A stretch of 48,912 bases of DNA from Lichenifustis flavocetrariae (GTDB lineage Bacteria > Pseudomonadota > Alphaproteobacteria > Rhizobiales > Beijerinckiaceae), in contig NZ_JAMOIM010000035.1 in assembly GCF_026130545.1 (NCBI RefSeq), forward strand, positions 1-48,912. The letters run 5' to 3'. The translations under genes were made by a program, and so were the position numbers. The notes under the pieces were generated by a model. It searched no databases and was not told where the DNA came from. It saw only the letters and a list, made by a program, of their open reading frames with translations. Shown piece after piece: positions 25,268 to 33,627 of the stretch. Position 1 is the first letter of the stretch. Each line of letters opens with the position of its first letter.

Positions 25268-26026
25268 TTGCGCGCTCGAGACATCATGTCGACGGAAATG
25301 ATTACCGTCAGGTCCGATGCGGCCATCGAAGACGCCGTGCGGATCATGCTCGCCTCGCACGTCAGCGGTCTGCCCGTGGTTGACGACGCCGGACGTATCG
25401 TCGGCATCGTCACCGAAGGGGACTTCCTCCGTCGAGAGGAACTGGGCACCGAGCGCCGCCGGCCCCGGTTGCTCGGCTTCCTGCTCGGACCCGGCAGTCT
25501 TGCCGACGACTATACCCACTCGCATGGACGCAAGGTTTGCGAAGTCATGAGCCAAGAGGTCGTGACGGCATCGCCCGACACGTCGATCGAGCGCATCGTC
25601 GACCTGATGGTCTCGAAGGGCATCAAGCGACTTCCCGTCGTGCGGGACGGCGTACCGGTCGGGATCGTGGCCCGGGCCGACATCCTCCGCGCGTTCGCCA
25701 AGGCCAGTCCGTTCAGGTGGCCGGACCCGATGCGGGATGACGCGGACATCCTTTCCGAGATCTTGGCCGAATTCGATCGCGAGAGATGCATTCCCAAGGG
25801 TGCCGTCGACGTCCTCGTTCGCGATGGCCAAGTCGAGCTGCGCGGATCGATTTCCGACGAGCGAGAGCGCGCGGCGGTCCGCGTGGCGGTCGAGAACGTG
25901 CGGGGCGTTCGCGCGATCAAGGACCACATCGTCTGGGTGCTGCCCATGACGGGCGCGTTCGAACTCTCGCCGGAGGACCGAAAGGCCGAGGACGCCCGGT
26001 CCGCCTCTCTCGCGAAAGTCCCATGA
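25268..26026 (+). CDS. CBS-pair and BON domain protein
   Basis: 252 residues. Two CBS motifs (DIMSTEMITVRSDAAIEDAV ... LPVVDDAGRIVGIVTEGDF, about 5-60; VMSQEVVTASPDTSIERIV ... LPVVRDGVPVGIVARADIL, about 95-150) form a Bateman module that usually binds adenosyl nucleotides. A BON domain follows (about 170-225: VDVLVRDGQVELRGSI, NVRGVRAIKDHIVW), which commonly contacts membranes or phospholipids. This two-part architecture is common in stress loci of alphaproteobacteria. The start appears to be TTG 25268 (MRARDIM); the ATG at 25286 would shorten the first CBS. Confidence 0.88.
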   Translation: MRARDIMSTEMITVRSDAAIEDAVRIMLASHVSGLPVVDDAGRIVGIVTEGDFLRREELGTERRRPRLLGFLLGPGSLADDYTHSHGRKVCEVMSQEVVTASPDTSIERIVDLMVSKGIKRLPVVRDGVPVGIVARADILRAFAKASPFRWPDPMRDDADILSEILAEFDRERCIPKGAVDVLVRDGQVELRGSISDERERAAVRVAVENVRGVRAIKDHIVWVLPMTGAFELSPEDRKAEDARSASLAKVP

Positions 26027-26207
26027 CCCCGCCTGTCCGATGCAATGCGGGACCCAATCATGCCCTGGTCATGATCCGAAACGGCCGTCGCGCTCCGGTG
26101 CAGGACCGGCCTATGGGTCCCCTTCCGCAAGCCGGCTGCACGTGGCCTCTCGTTGTGCAGTCGAATATCCGTAAAAGCCGAGCGTCCGAGGCCCGGGAAC
26201 CGAAGCG

Positions 26208-27530
26208 ATGGGACGGCGACACGCCTTGCCGACGCGCGGGGGTGCATGGGCGTTCGCGGTCGTCGGATCGCTGCACGTGACGGGCCTCATCGGTCGCGGT
26301 GCCGATGCCACGAAGGGCGCTCCGGCCTTCCTCTGGAGCCACCGCTGGTTCGTCCTTGCCGTGGTGGTCGTGCTAGGCCTGGGCGGCTGGCAGGGCGCGC
26401 GTATGTGGTTCGGCCCCGGCGTCGTCGTCGACATTGCGAAACGGGGCGCGCTTATCGAGACGGTCGTGGCCACGGGCAACGTCGAAACGCTCTATCGGGT
26501 GATCATCGGCAGCCAGATCACCGGAACGGTCGAGCAGGTCCTGGTCGAGGAAGGCGTCCGTGTCACCAAGGGGCAGCCGCTGATCGCGCTGGAGTCGCGG
26601 GAATTGAAGGCCGCCGTCGTCCAGGCGCAGGGCGCCGTCGCGCAGGCCGAGGCGCGGACACGTCAGATCGACGAACTCACGCTTCCGACCGCCCGCGAGA
26701 CCCGCAAGGAAGCACAGGCCACGCTGCTGAACGCCCAGCAGACGTTCGACCGCACGTCGGACTTAAGCCGCAACGGGTTCGCCACGCACGCAGCCCTCGA
26801 CACGGCGCAGAGGGATCTGGACGTCGGGCACACGCAGGTCCGCTCCGCCGAGGTACAGGTCTACACGTCCAGCCCGGGCGGCAGCGATTACGTCATGGCG
26901 CAGACCCAGCTCAACCAGGCGCGGGCGAGCCTCGACACCGCCACCTCGCGACTGGCCTACGCGACGATCTCGGCGCCCAGGGACGGCGTGCTCATCACCC
27001 GAAACGTGGAGCGCGGTACCGTCGCGCAGCCCGGGAACACGCTGCTCGTCCTCGCCCCCGATGGGGACACGCAGCTCCTCCTGGCGATCGACGAACGCAA
27101 CATGGGCAAGCTCGCGCTGGGGCAGCACGCCATCGCCTCGGCGGACGCCTATCCGGACAAGCGGTTCGACGCCATCATCTCCTACATCAACCCGGCCGTC
27201 GACATCACGCGGGCGTCCGTCGAGGTCAAGCTGACCGTGGCCGCCCCCCCGGCCTACCTTCGGCAGGACATGACGGTCTCGGTCGACATCGAGGTCGCGC
27301 GCAGCGCGAACGCCCTCGTCCTGCCGGTGCGATCGGTGCGTGACGGCCTTTCCGGTGACCCTTGGGTCATGGGGGTGCGGAACGGGCGGGCCTACAAGCA
27401 GTCCGTGCGCCTCGGCTTGCAGGGGAACACGCAGATCGAAGTCCTCGCCGGCATCAAGGACGGCGACGCCGCGATCCCCGCGAGCGCCGGCGTCCTCACG
27501 GGGCAGCGGATCAGGCCGATCACGCCATGA
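26208..27530 (+). CDS. MacA/HlyD-type periplasmic adaptor of an ABC exporter
   Basis: A 440-residue membrane fusion protein. There is one N-terminal membrane anchor (about 45-62, WFVLAVVVVLGLGGW). Then come a biotinyl-lipoyl half (GSQITGTVEQVLVEEGVRVTKGQPLIAL), a long helical hairpin rich in Ala, Gln and Glu (about 125-230), the returning lipoyl half (YATISAPRDGVLITRNVERGTVAQPG) and a beta-barrel. Its TGA overlaps the permease ATG (ATGA), and permease and ATPase genes follow. The unit is a tripartite exporter of MacAB type with permease and ATPase on separate chains; no outer-membrane channel gene is adjacent. The exact start is uncertain (weak ribosome site). Confidence 0.88.
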   Translation: MGRRHALPTRGGAWAFAVVGSLHVTGLIGRGADATKGAPAFLWSHRWFVLAVVVVLGLGGWQGARMWFGPGVVVDIAKRGALIETVVATGNVETLYRVIIGSQITGTVEQVLVEEGVRVTKGQPLIALESRELKAAVVQAQGAVAQAEARTRQIDELTLPTARETRKEAQATLLNAQQTFDRTSDLSRNGFATHAALDTAQRDLDVGHTQVRSAEVQVYTSSPGGSDYVMAQTQLNQARASLDTATSRLAYATISAPRDGVLITRNVERGTVAQPGNTLLVLAPDGDTQLLLAIDERNMGKLALGQHAIASADAYPDKRFDAIISYINPAVDITRASVEVKLTVAAPPAYLRQDMTVSVDIEVARSANALVLPVRSVRDGLSGDPWVMGVRNGRAYKQSVRLGLQGNTQIEVLAGIKDGDAAIPASAGVLTGQRIRPITP

Positions 27531-28753
27531 GCCGATGGCTGCCCTTCGAGTGGATCGCCGCCATTCGCTTCCTGCGCGAAGGGCGGATGCAGACGCTGTT
27601 CATCATCACCGGCATCGCGATCGGCGTCGGCGTCATCGTCTTCATGTCGGCGCTCCTGACGGGGCTTCAGGCGAACTTCATCAAGCGGGTGCTGACCTCC
27701 CAGCCGCAGATCCAGCTCATCCCGCTCGATCAGATCGCCCGTCCGCTCCGAAACGCGCCCGGCGTGTTCGAGAATGCATCCGTTCAGCGTCCGAGCCAGC
27801 GCGTCATCTCCGTCGATCAATGGCAGAAGGTCCGCGACCGCATGCAGTCCATGCCAGAGATCACGGCCATCTCCCCGACGATGGCCGGCTCGGCTCTCGC
27901 GATCCGAGGGGCCGCGAGCCGTGCGATCACGATTTCCGGCATCGAGCCCACTTCGTATTTCACCATCGTGCGGATCCCGGATTATGTCGTCGCGGGCGTG
28001 CCGCGCCTGAACAGCCAGGACATCATCATCGGCACCGAGCTGGCGAAGGACCTGGGCGCCACGGTAAACGACAAGCTGAACGTCCAGGCCGCGACCGGCA
28101 CGCCGGTGGTCCTGACCGTCACGGCCGTGCTCGACCTCGGCAACAAGGCCGTCAACGAGCGCAACACCTACGTGGCCCTTCGGACGGCGCAGTCGCTGCT
28201 CGGCATCATCGGCGGCGTGACCACCGTCGACCTGACCGTCAAGGACATCTACGCGGCGGAGACCCTGGCCAAGCGGATCGAGGGCTCGAACGCCGTCGAG
28301 GCCGACAGCTGGATCGCCACCAACGCCCAGTTCTTCACCGCCGTCCAGGCCCAGAAGACATCCAACACGATGATCCGGCTCTTCGTCGCGCTCTCGGTGG
28401 CGTTCGGGATCGCGGCCGTCCTCGTCGTTTCGGTGATCCAGCGCTCGAAGGACATCGGCATCCTGCGCGCCATGGGCGCGTCGCGCGGCCAGGTCCTGCG
28501 GGTGTTCCTGATCCAAGGCGGCGTGCTCGGGTTCGTGGGTGCGATCGCCGGGTCCGTCCTGGGCGCGGGGGGACTGATGTACTGGCATTCCGCCATGCGG
28601 CAGGCCGATGGATCGGAGCTGTTCCCCTTGATGCTGGAGCGCGACCTCTTCATCGCGACGGCGCTGCTCGCGACGGCGACCGGGCTGGTGGCCGCCATGG
28701 TCCCGGCGATCCGGGCGGCCAAGCTCGATCCCGTGGTGGCGATCCGTGGATGA
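27527..28753 (+). CDS. FtsX/MacB-type ABC transporter permease
   Basis: A 408-residue permease with four helices in the MacB/FtsX pattern: one N-terminal ([25 protein letters not shown]), a long periplasmic domain of about 230 residues, then three C-terminal helices. It contains [27 protein letters not shown], the conserved coupling region, and ends in [12 protein letters not shown]. It lacks the ATPase domain found fused in MacB. It sits between adaptor and ATPase genes with overlapping ends. The exported substrate is unknown. Confidence 0.92.
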   Translation: MSRWLPFEWIAAIRFLREGRMQTLFIITGIAIGVGVIVFMSALLTGLQANFIKRVLTSQPQIQLIPLDQIARPLRNAPGVFENASVQRPSQRVISVDQWQKVRDRMQSMPEITAISPTMAGSALAIRGAASRAITISGIEPTSYFTIVRIPDYVVAGVPRLNSQDIIIGTELAKDLGATVNDKLNVQAATGTPVVLTVTAVLDLGNKAVNERNTYVALRTAQSLLGIIGGVTTVDLTVKDIYAAETLAKRIEGSNAVEADSWIATNAQFFTAVQAQKTSNTMIRLFVALSVAFGIAAVLVVSVIQRSKDIGILRAMGASRGQVLRVFLIQGGVLGFVGAIAGSVLGAGGLMYWHSAMRQADGSELFPLMLERDLFIATALLATATGLVAAMVPAIRAAKLDPVVAIRG

Positions 28754-29429
28754 TCCGGTCCTGCGCCTCGACAGGATCTGCAAGGCCTACAACGTGGGCC
28801 TGCCTTCCGAGACGAAGGTGCTGCACGACGTCGATCTTACGCTGAAACGCGGGGAGTTCCTGGCGCTGATGGGGCCGTCCGGCTCGGGAAAGAGCACGCT
28901 CCTCAACATTATCGGGCTCCTGGACCGTCCGACGTCCGGGCACCTCTTCATCAAGGGCCAGGACACCGCGCTCCTGAACGACGCAGCGTTGACGCGGCTC
29001 CGGGGGCACACGATCGGCTTCGTGTTCCAGGACCATCACCTGATCTCGGCGTTCACCGCGGTCGAGAACGTCCTGATGCCGCTGCTCGTCGACGCCGAGT
29101 TCGCCGGCCCGGACATCGTCCAGAAGGCCAATGCGCTCATGGCGCGGGTGGGGTTGGCGAAGGTCGCCGACAACCGGGCGATGAACATGTCGGGCGGCCA
29201 GCAGCAGCGCGTGGCCATAGCCCGCGCACTGGCGATGAGCCCCGACCTTTTGCTCGCGGACGAGCCCACCGGCAACCTCGACACGCAGTCCGCCGGCGGC
29301 GTCTTCGACCTCATGCGGGAGGTAAACCGCGAGAGCGGAACCACCATCCTGATGGTCACGCACAACCTCGATCTCGCGAAGCGCTGCGATCGCATCGTGG
29401 ACGTCGTCGACGGCCGCATCACGGCTTGA
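28746..29429 (+). CDS. MacB/LolD-type ABC transporter ATPase
   Basis: A 227-residue ATP-binding subunit: Walker [10 protein letters not shown] (about 43-51), Q-loop FVFQDHHLI, signature [15 protein letters not shown], Walker [13 protein letters not shown] and the switch His in MVTHNLDLA. The sequence is of the LolD/MacB class that powers FtsX-type permeases. It begins with a GTG overlapping the permease stop by 8 bp and is the last gene of the three-gene exporter operon. Confidence 0.94.
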   Translation: MDDPVLRLDRICKAYNVGLPSETKVLHDVDLTLKRGEFLALMGPSGSGKSTLLNIIGLLDRPTSGHLFIKGQDTALLNDAALTRLRGHTIGFVFQDHHLISAFTAVENVLMPLLVDAEFAGPDIVQKANALMARVGLAKVADNRAMNMSGGQQQRVAIARALAMSPDLLLADEPTGNLDTQSAGGVFDLMREVNRESGTTILMVTHNLDLAKRCDRIVDVVDGRITA

Positions 29430-29468
29430 GGGAGGGCGCCTAGACCGGACGCCTCATGGGGTCGACCG

Positions 29469-29853
29469 CTACTTCTGCGGCGTCATCAGGTCTTCGGCAT
29501 GGAAATAGGCGCGGGCGTGCTTTTGCAGCGCGCCATCTGACGGGTGGTCGACCGTCTCGATGCCGACGATCTTGTCCATCGCGCGCGGATCATGGGCCGC
29601 GATGTGTTTTATAGCACGGTCTTGGCCAAGCCGGGTCCCGTCAGCGGGCCGTTCCGATCGCCTCGACCACCGCGTGCAGGTAATCCTTGTCTTCGGCGGC
29701 ATGACCGCTCCCGATGGAATTCGCCTTGTGGTGGATATGGACGTGGGGGTCCTCTGGATGCAGGACCAGCTTGTCCATCTGGTCGGCGTCGAAATGGAAG
29801 ACCTTGGCTTCGTGGTGATCGATCCACACGACGGCGTGGTTGTGCTGCTTCAT
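29469..29853 (-). pseudogene. Translational machinery protein-like gene with two frame lesions
   Basis: The start (MKQHNHAVVWIDHHEAKVF, then HHKANSIGSGHAAEDKDYLH) and the end (AIKHIAAHDP, then GIETVDHPSDGAL ... MTPQK) match a roughly 130-residue family annotated as translational machinery protein in alphaproteobacteria. The middle LTGPGLAKTVL lies in a third frame. Bases are lost near 29650 (frame stops at TGA after IGTAR) and one base near 29612. The product is therefore truncated to about 70 residues. ATG 29853 is the family start. Confidence 0.75.
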
Positions 29854-29935
29854 CGGCTCGACCTCATGAGAGTGGGGCGTCGTGCTCGACGCCGAAGGGT
29901 CGCGTGGCCCCATCGACGCCGCGAACGAAGCGCCG

Positions 29936-30868
29936 TCATGCCGCCGGGGCAAGCTCGGTTTCATCCTGCACGGGATTGAGTTCATCGCCGCGCTGGCGGA
30001 CCCACTTGGTGATGTGATCGAGGGCGGCCCGGATGCGGGGAGTGTCGCGATTGTCCTTGTGCACGACCTGCCAGATGCCCGTGCTCGGTATCTGGGTCGG
30101 CAGCGGCGGGGTCTTCAGCCGAACGAGCCCTGGCTCGGCGTCCGCGCAGTAGCGGACGAGGCTGGCCAGGCCTCCTCCTTGTTTGGCGGCCGCGAGCGCG
30201 GCCGCGTGGCTGCTGGTCTGCATGGCGATGCGCGCCCGAGGCGCAAGCTCCGCCAGCCAGTCCGTCTGGGTCGCGTCCTGGATGCCTTCGAGTTGGGTGA
30301 TCAGACGGTGCCCGGCGCAGCCCGCGTCGTAGTCGCATTCGCCGTGCCGTTCGAGGTAGCCGGGGCTGGCGTAGAGCCCGAAGGCGAGCGTGCCGATCCG
30401 GCTGACGAGGAGGTCGTGCTGTTCGGGTTGCCGAAGACGGATGGATATGTCCGCCTCGCGCATGGAAAGGCTGAGTTCCCGAGGGTTAGGGATCAATTCG
30501 ACCATGATGTCGGGTTGCGTTTCGTAGAGCGTCCCCAGGCATGGCGCGACGAGGTTGCTGGCGATCGTCTCCGCGCAGGTGACGCGGACCGGGCCCGCCA
30601 TGCGCAGGTCGCGTCCGACCACTTGGCGCTCCAGCGCAAGTGCCTCCGCCTCGACCAGTTCCGCCTGCTTGCGGACATCTTCGCCGGCCGGCGTGGGCAC
30701 GTAGCCGTCCGGGGTCCGGTTCAGGAGCCGGACGCCCAGGCTGGTTTCCAGGGAGTTGAGGCGGCGGCCCACGGTCGACTGGGCCACGTGCAATTGCTTC
30801 GCGGCACCCGAAAGGCTGCCCAGACGTGCTACCGCGAGGAAAAACCTCAGGTCATCCCAATCCAGCAT
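29936..30868 (-). CDS. LysR-family transcriptional regulator
   Basis: A 310-residue regulator. The winged helix-turn-helix is MLDWDDLRFFLAVARLGSLS ... QSTVGRRLNSLETSLGVRLL (residues 1-48), followed by an effector domain. The start has a good site, AGGAG, before the ATG. A copy of the 38-bp repeat lies 45 bp upstream. It is divergent from the nitroreductase gene across a 403-bp gap, so control of that gene is possible but not shown. Confidence 0.9.
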   Translation of the reverse strand: MLDWDDLRFFLAVARLGSLSGAAKQLHVAQSTVGRRLNSLETSLGVRLLNRTPDGYVPTPAGEDVRKQAELVEAEALALERQVVGRDLRMAGPVRVTCAETIASNLVAPCLGTLYETQPDIMVELIPNPRELSLSMREADISIRLRQPEQHDLLVSRIGTLAFGLYASPGYLERHGECDYDAGCAGHRLITQLEGIQDATQTDWLAELAPRARIAMQTSSHAAALAAAKQGGGLASLVRYCADAEPGLVRLKTPPLPTQIPSTGIWQVVHKDNRDTPRIRAALDHITKWVRQRGDELNPVQDETELAPAA

Positions 30869-30912
30869 AGGGCTCTCCTAAACACGCGACGGACGCCCGA
30901 ACCAGACGCTTT

Positions 30913-30950
30913 CCGTTTCCGCATAGTCGCTACCCGGGATCGCTCGGTGC
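30913..30950 (+). repeat. 38-bp intergenic repeat, class B copy 1
   Basis: Begins CCGTTTCCGCATAGTCGC; 34 of 38 bases match 42087-42124 without gaps. Confidence 0.88.
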
Positions 30951-31081
30951 GTTCGAGATCAGAAAAGCTTATCGGGGAGACGTATTGCAGGTCGATCGTG
31001 GAGTTTCTTTGCGTCGGGACGAAGGTCCTCCCACGTCCGGTCCGACAAGTTTACATCTACCAACGACACCCTAGCGACATA

Positions 31082-31119
31082 CGCCGCATGCGATCTTCGA
31101 TACTCGCTATGCGAAAACG
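31082..31119 (-). repeat. Divergent copy of the 38-bp repeat, reverse orientation
   Basis: The minus strand starts GCGTTTTCGCATAGCG, then GATCGC in register with class B; about 25 of 38 match copy 1. It links the class A start (GCGTTTTCGCAT) with the class B middle (CATAG). Confidence 0.65.
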
Positions 31120-31271
31120 CTGCTTCCACGTCGGCTCGACTCGGCCGCCGTGGCTTCGGAGCGGCCTACCATGAACCATCTCATCGTGGTCGCCCGTCCC
31201 GTCGAACCTCCTGCACCGGTCTCCCCGAGGCCTGAAGGCGCGGCCAGCGTCGGAAACAAGGACATCGCGAA

Positions 31272-31832
31272 ATGGAACTCGACGAAGCCATGGCGGGCCG
31301 CCGGGCCGTCCGCGAATACATGGCCCAAGCCGTCGACGAACGAACGATCCGTCTCCTGATCGACGACGCGATGGAAGCGCCGAGCGCCGTCAACGGGCAG
31401 CCCTGGACCTTTACTGTCGTGCGAAACGGGTCAGTGCTCGATCGCGTATCGCGGGACGCGAAGGCCCACGTGTTGGCGACGACGCCTGCCGACGCAGTGC
31501 CGGCGCACTTCAAGTCGATGCTCGACGACCCGGATTGCCAGGTCTTCCACCACGCGCCGGTGCTCGTCCAGATCTCGGCCGCCACCGAGAACGCCTGGAA
31601 GGTCGAGGATTGCGCGCTCGCCGCCCAGAACCTCATGCTGGGCGCCTATGCCGTAGGCCTGGGCTCCTGCTGGATAGGCCTCGCGCAGGGCTACCTCGGG
31701 ACGACTGCCGGCAAGGCGGCGCTCGGTCTTCCCGTCGAATGGGCCCCGGTGGCGCCGATCATCCTGGGACACCCGAAAGCCGCGGCGGCCCCGGTCCCTC
31801 GCAAGTCGCCGGAGATCCACTGGGTGGATTGA
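31272..31832 (+). CDS. Nitroreductase family protein
   Basis: A 186-residue FMN-dependent oxidoreductase: RRAVREYMAQAVDERTIRLL (FMN phosphate-binding Arg region), EAPSAVNGQPWTFTVVR, then AAQNLMLGAYAVGLGSCWIGLAQ and the C-terminal PIILGHPK. These enzymes form homodimers and reduce nitro compounds, quinones or flavins using NAD(P)H; the substrate here is unknown. ATG 31272 has AAGGA nine bases upstream. It is divergent from the LysR gene. Confidence 0.92.
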   Translation: MELDEAMAGRRAVREYMAQAVDERTIRLLIDDAMEAPSAVNGQPWTFTVVRNGSVLDRVSRDAKAHVLATTPADAVPAHFKSMLDDPDCQVFHHAPVLVQISAATENAWKVEDCALAAQNLMLGAYAVGLGSCWIGLAQGYLGTTAGKAALGLPVEWAPVAPIILGHPKAAAAPVPRKSPEIHWVD

Positions 31833-32187
31833 GGACGAAGCGCGTGCGGCGACGACCTGCCGAGAGGCCGACTAAGCTCGGTCCGAAGCGCCTCCGGCAA
31901 GCACCCGGCGTTCCCGATGAAAGGACCGCGAACGTTTTCGCAGGCGCGACTGGACTCTTGGCAATATCGCAGCCGCGCGAACCCTGTTGCAGGGCTGATC
32001 GAGGCATTTGAGCCTGCACTGGCCGCCGCGACCGATGTCGACGGCCTGACGTCGGACCGGCGTCGACTCACGCGTACGCATATTCGCATAGCCGCGGCGC
32101 GAAGTCGGTTCGGGTGTGAAGGTTGACGTTGGACTACAGGTCGATCGGCCAGGGCGAACGCCTTTGCTTCTGCATTGGATCGCCACG
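31833..32187. other. Gap with two partial repeat cores
   Basis: No gene is supported. ACGTTTTCGCA at 31932-31942 and TATTCGCATAG at 32081-32091 are partial matches to the dispersed repeat family. Confidence 0.55.
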
Positions 32188-32703
32188 ATGGCACGCCCCG
32201 CCGCATTCGCCTCGTTGCCGCCGAGCCTCAATCCCTTCCTGTACTCTGGGGTGGGCACCGAATTGAACGGCTCGGAGTTGACCGTCCTTTCGATCCTGGC
32301 CCGGCTCGGTTTCGATCCTTGGATCGAGGCCGGTCGCCTCGTCACCCTTCCGAAGGCGGTCGCGGCGTCCTGGTTCGCCGAGCGGATTTCGCAGATGCCG
32401 CTGACTGCGCCTGCCCTTGCCGGAGCGGCCGAAACCGCTTCGAGGCTGGTCGCGCTGCTGCCGGCCGATGCGCAGGTAATTCGGGTCGGCTCCAAGAGCG
32501 AAGCCGCAGGCCAAGTCGACGCGGCGAGGACGCCCCATTGGGCAATGCTCCTCATGGTCCTGTGCGCCCTCGCGCTCGGTGCGGTCGCTTCGTCCCATTC
32601 CCCGGCAGCACAGACCACATCCGCGCGATCCGAACCGATCCATCTGGACGCGATCAAGCCACAAGACGGGACAGGAGTCACGACCCCTGTGAACCGTGAT
32701 TGA
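32188..32703 (+). CDS. Hypothetical protein with C-terminal membrane anchor
   Basis: A 171-residue protein from ATG 32188. The N-terminal half (MARPAAFASLPPSLNPFLYS, GTELNGSELTVLSILARLGFDPWIEAGRL) reads like a conserved helical domain seen in uncharacterised rhizobial proteins. One membrane segment follows (HWAMLLMVLCALALGAVAS, about 119-137), then a short hydrophilic tail. A GTG start at 32116 would add 24 residues. It precedes the PRC-barrel gene on the same strand by 41 bp. I cannot assign a function. Confidence 0.7.
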   Translation: MARPAAFASLPPSLNPFLYSGVGTELNGSELTVLSILARLGFDPWIEAGRLVTLPKAVAASWFAERISQMPLTAPALAGAAETASRLVALLPADAQVIRVGSKSEAAGQVDAARTPHWAMLLMVLCALALGAVASSHSPAAQTTSARSEPIHLDAIKPQDGTGVTTPVNRD

Positions 32704-32744
32704 CGAGGCGTTCCACCCGACGCGTAAGCCTTAGGAGATCATCG

Positions 32745-33503
32745 ATGCTCATCGCAGTTTCAGCGCTCAAGGGATACGCCGTCGAGGCCAGTGACGGCGG
32801 CGGGATAGGGAAAGTCCACGACCTCCTGTTCGACGACGTGACCTGGCGGCTCCGATGGCTCGTCGTCGACGTCGGGTCCTGGCTCAGCGATCGAAAGGTC
32901 CTCGTCCATCCCTCGTCGATCCGGAACCCGGATTACGTCGGCCAGGTGCTGCCACTCACCCTGACGAAGCTCCAGATCGAGAATAGCCCGCCGCTCGCGA
33001 CGGACCAGCCCGTGTCCACCAGGATGGAAACGAACCTCTTCGACTACTGCGGATCGGATCCGCTCTGGGGTTACAGCTACTTCGGTGGGGATGGCCTCGG
33101 AGGGCCCTTGGGCGGTCCGAGGTACCTCGGCGGACGTGACGGTGTCGGCCTCGCCGACGACGACGAAGGCGACCCGCACCTTCGCAGCCTCGCCGAGGTC
33201 ACCGGCTACCACATGCACGCCGTGGATGGCGAGATCGGCCATGCAGAGAACTTCCTCGTCGACGACGCCAACTGGGACGTCCGCTACATCATCGTGGACA
33301 CCAGGAACTGGTGGCCGGGCGAGCATGTCCTGATCTCGCCTTACGCCGTGAAGGCCGTCAGCTGGAGGGCCCGTGAGATCAGGCTCGACGTCGGTCGCGA
33401 GAGGGTGAAAAGCAGTCCGCCTTGGGACCCGATCGCAATGATCGACCAGGTCTACGAGAAGAAACTCCACACCCATTACGGCTGGCGTGGTTACGGCTTC
33501 TGA
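32745..33503 (+). CDS. Two-copy PRC-barrel domain protein
   Basis: A 252-residue soluble protein with two PRC-barrel domains: one at about 1-75 (GGGIGKVHDLLFDDVTWRLRWLVVDVG) and one at about 150-225 (VDGEIGHAENFLVDDANWDVRYIIVDTRNWWPG). A Gly/Asp-rich linker joins them. PRC-barrels are small beta-domains found in RimM and photosynthetic reaction centre H subunits; stand-alone versions are common in rhizobial stress loci with unknown role. The TTAGGAG site precedes ATG 32745. It lies directly upstream of the H+-ATPase gene, which suggests a membrane-linked task. Confidence 0.9.
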   Translation: MLIAVSALKGYAVEASDGGGIGKVHDLLFDDVTWRLRWLVVDVGSWLSDRKVLVHPSSIRNPDYVGQVLPLTLTKLQIENSPPLATDQPVSTRMETNLFDYCGSDPLWGYSYFGGDGLGGPLGGPRYLGGRDGVGLADDDEGDPHLRSLAEVTGYHMHAVDGEIGHAENFLVDDANWDVRYIIVDTRNWWPGEHVLISPYAVKAVSWRAREIRLDVGRERVKSSPPWDPIAMIDQVYEKKLHTHYGWRGYGF

Positions 33504-33627
33504 ACACGGGGAGGCACCACCACCCCTCGCGGCCTCGTCAGCGCGGCCGCGCTTCCATCGTTCCGAAGCACTGGCTCGCTGCGGCCATATCGGCGCATCC
33601 CGACATTGCACCGAAGGCTCAGCCCTC

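Larger units (their letters stand above)
30869..31271. other. Divergent gap with two 38-bp repeat copies
   Basis: No gene is supported. It contains copies at 30913-30950 and, inverted, at 31082-31119; these may serve as control sites for the two divergent genes. Confidence 0.6.

Noticed and set aside
27340-28845. A 501-codon open frame over the ABC permease
   Set aside because: Out-of-frame shadow; the permease frame carries the FtsX/MacB motifs and fits the operon overlaps.
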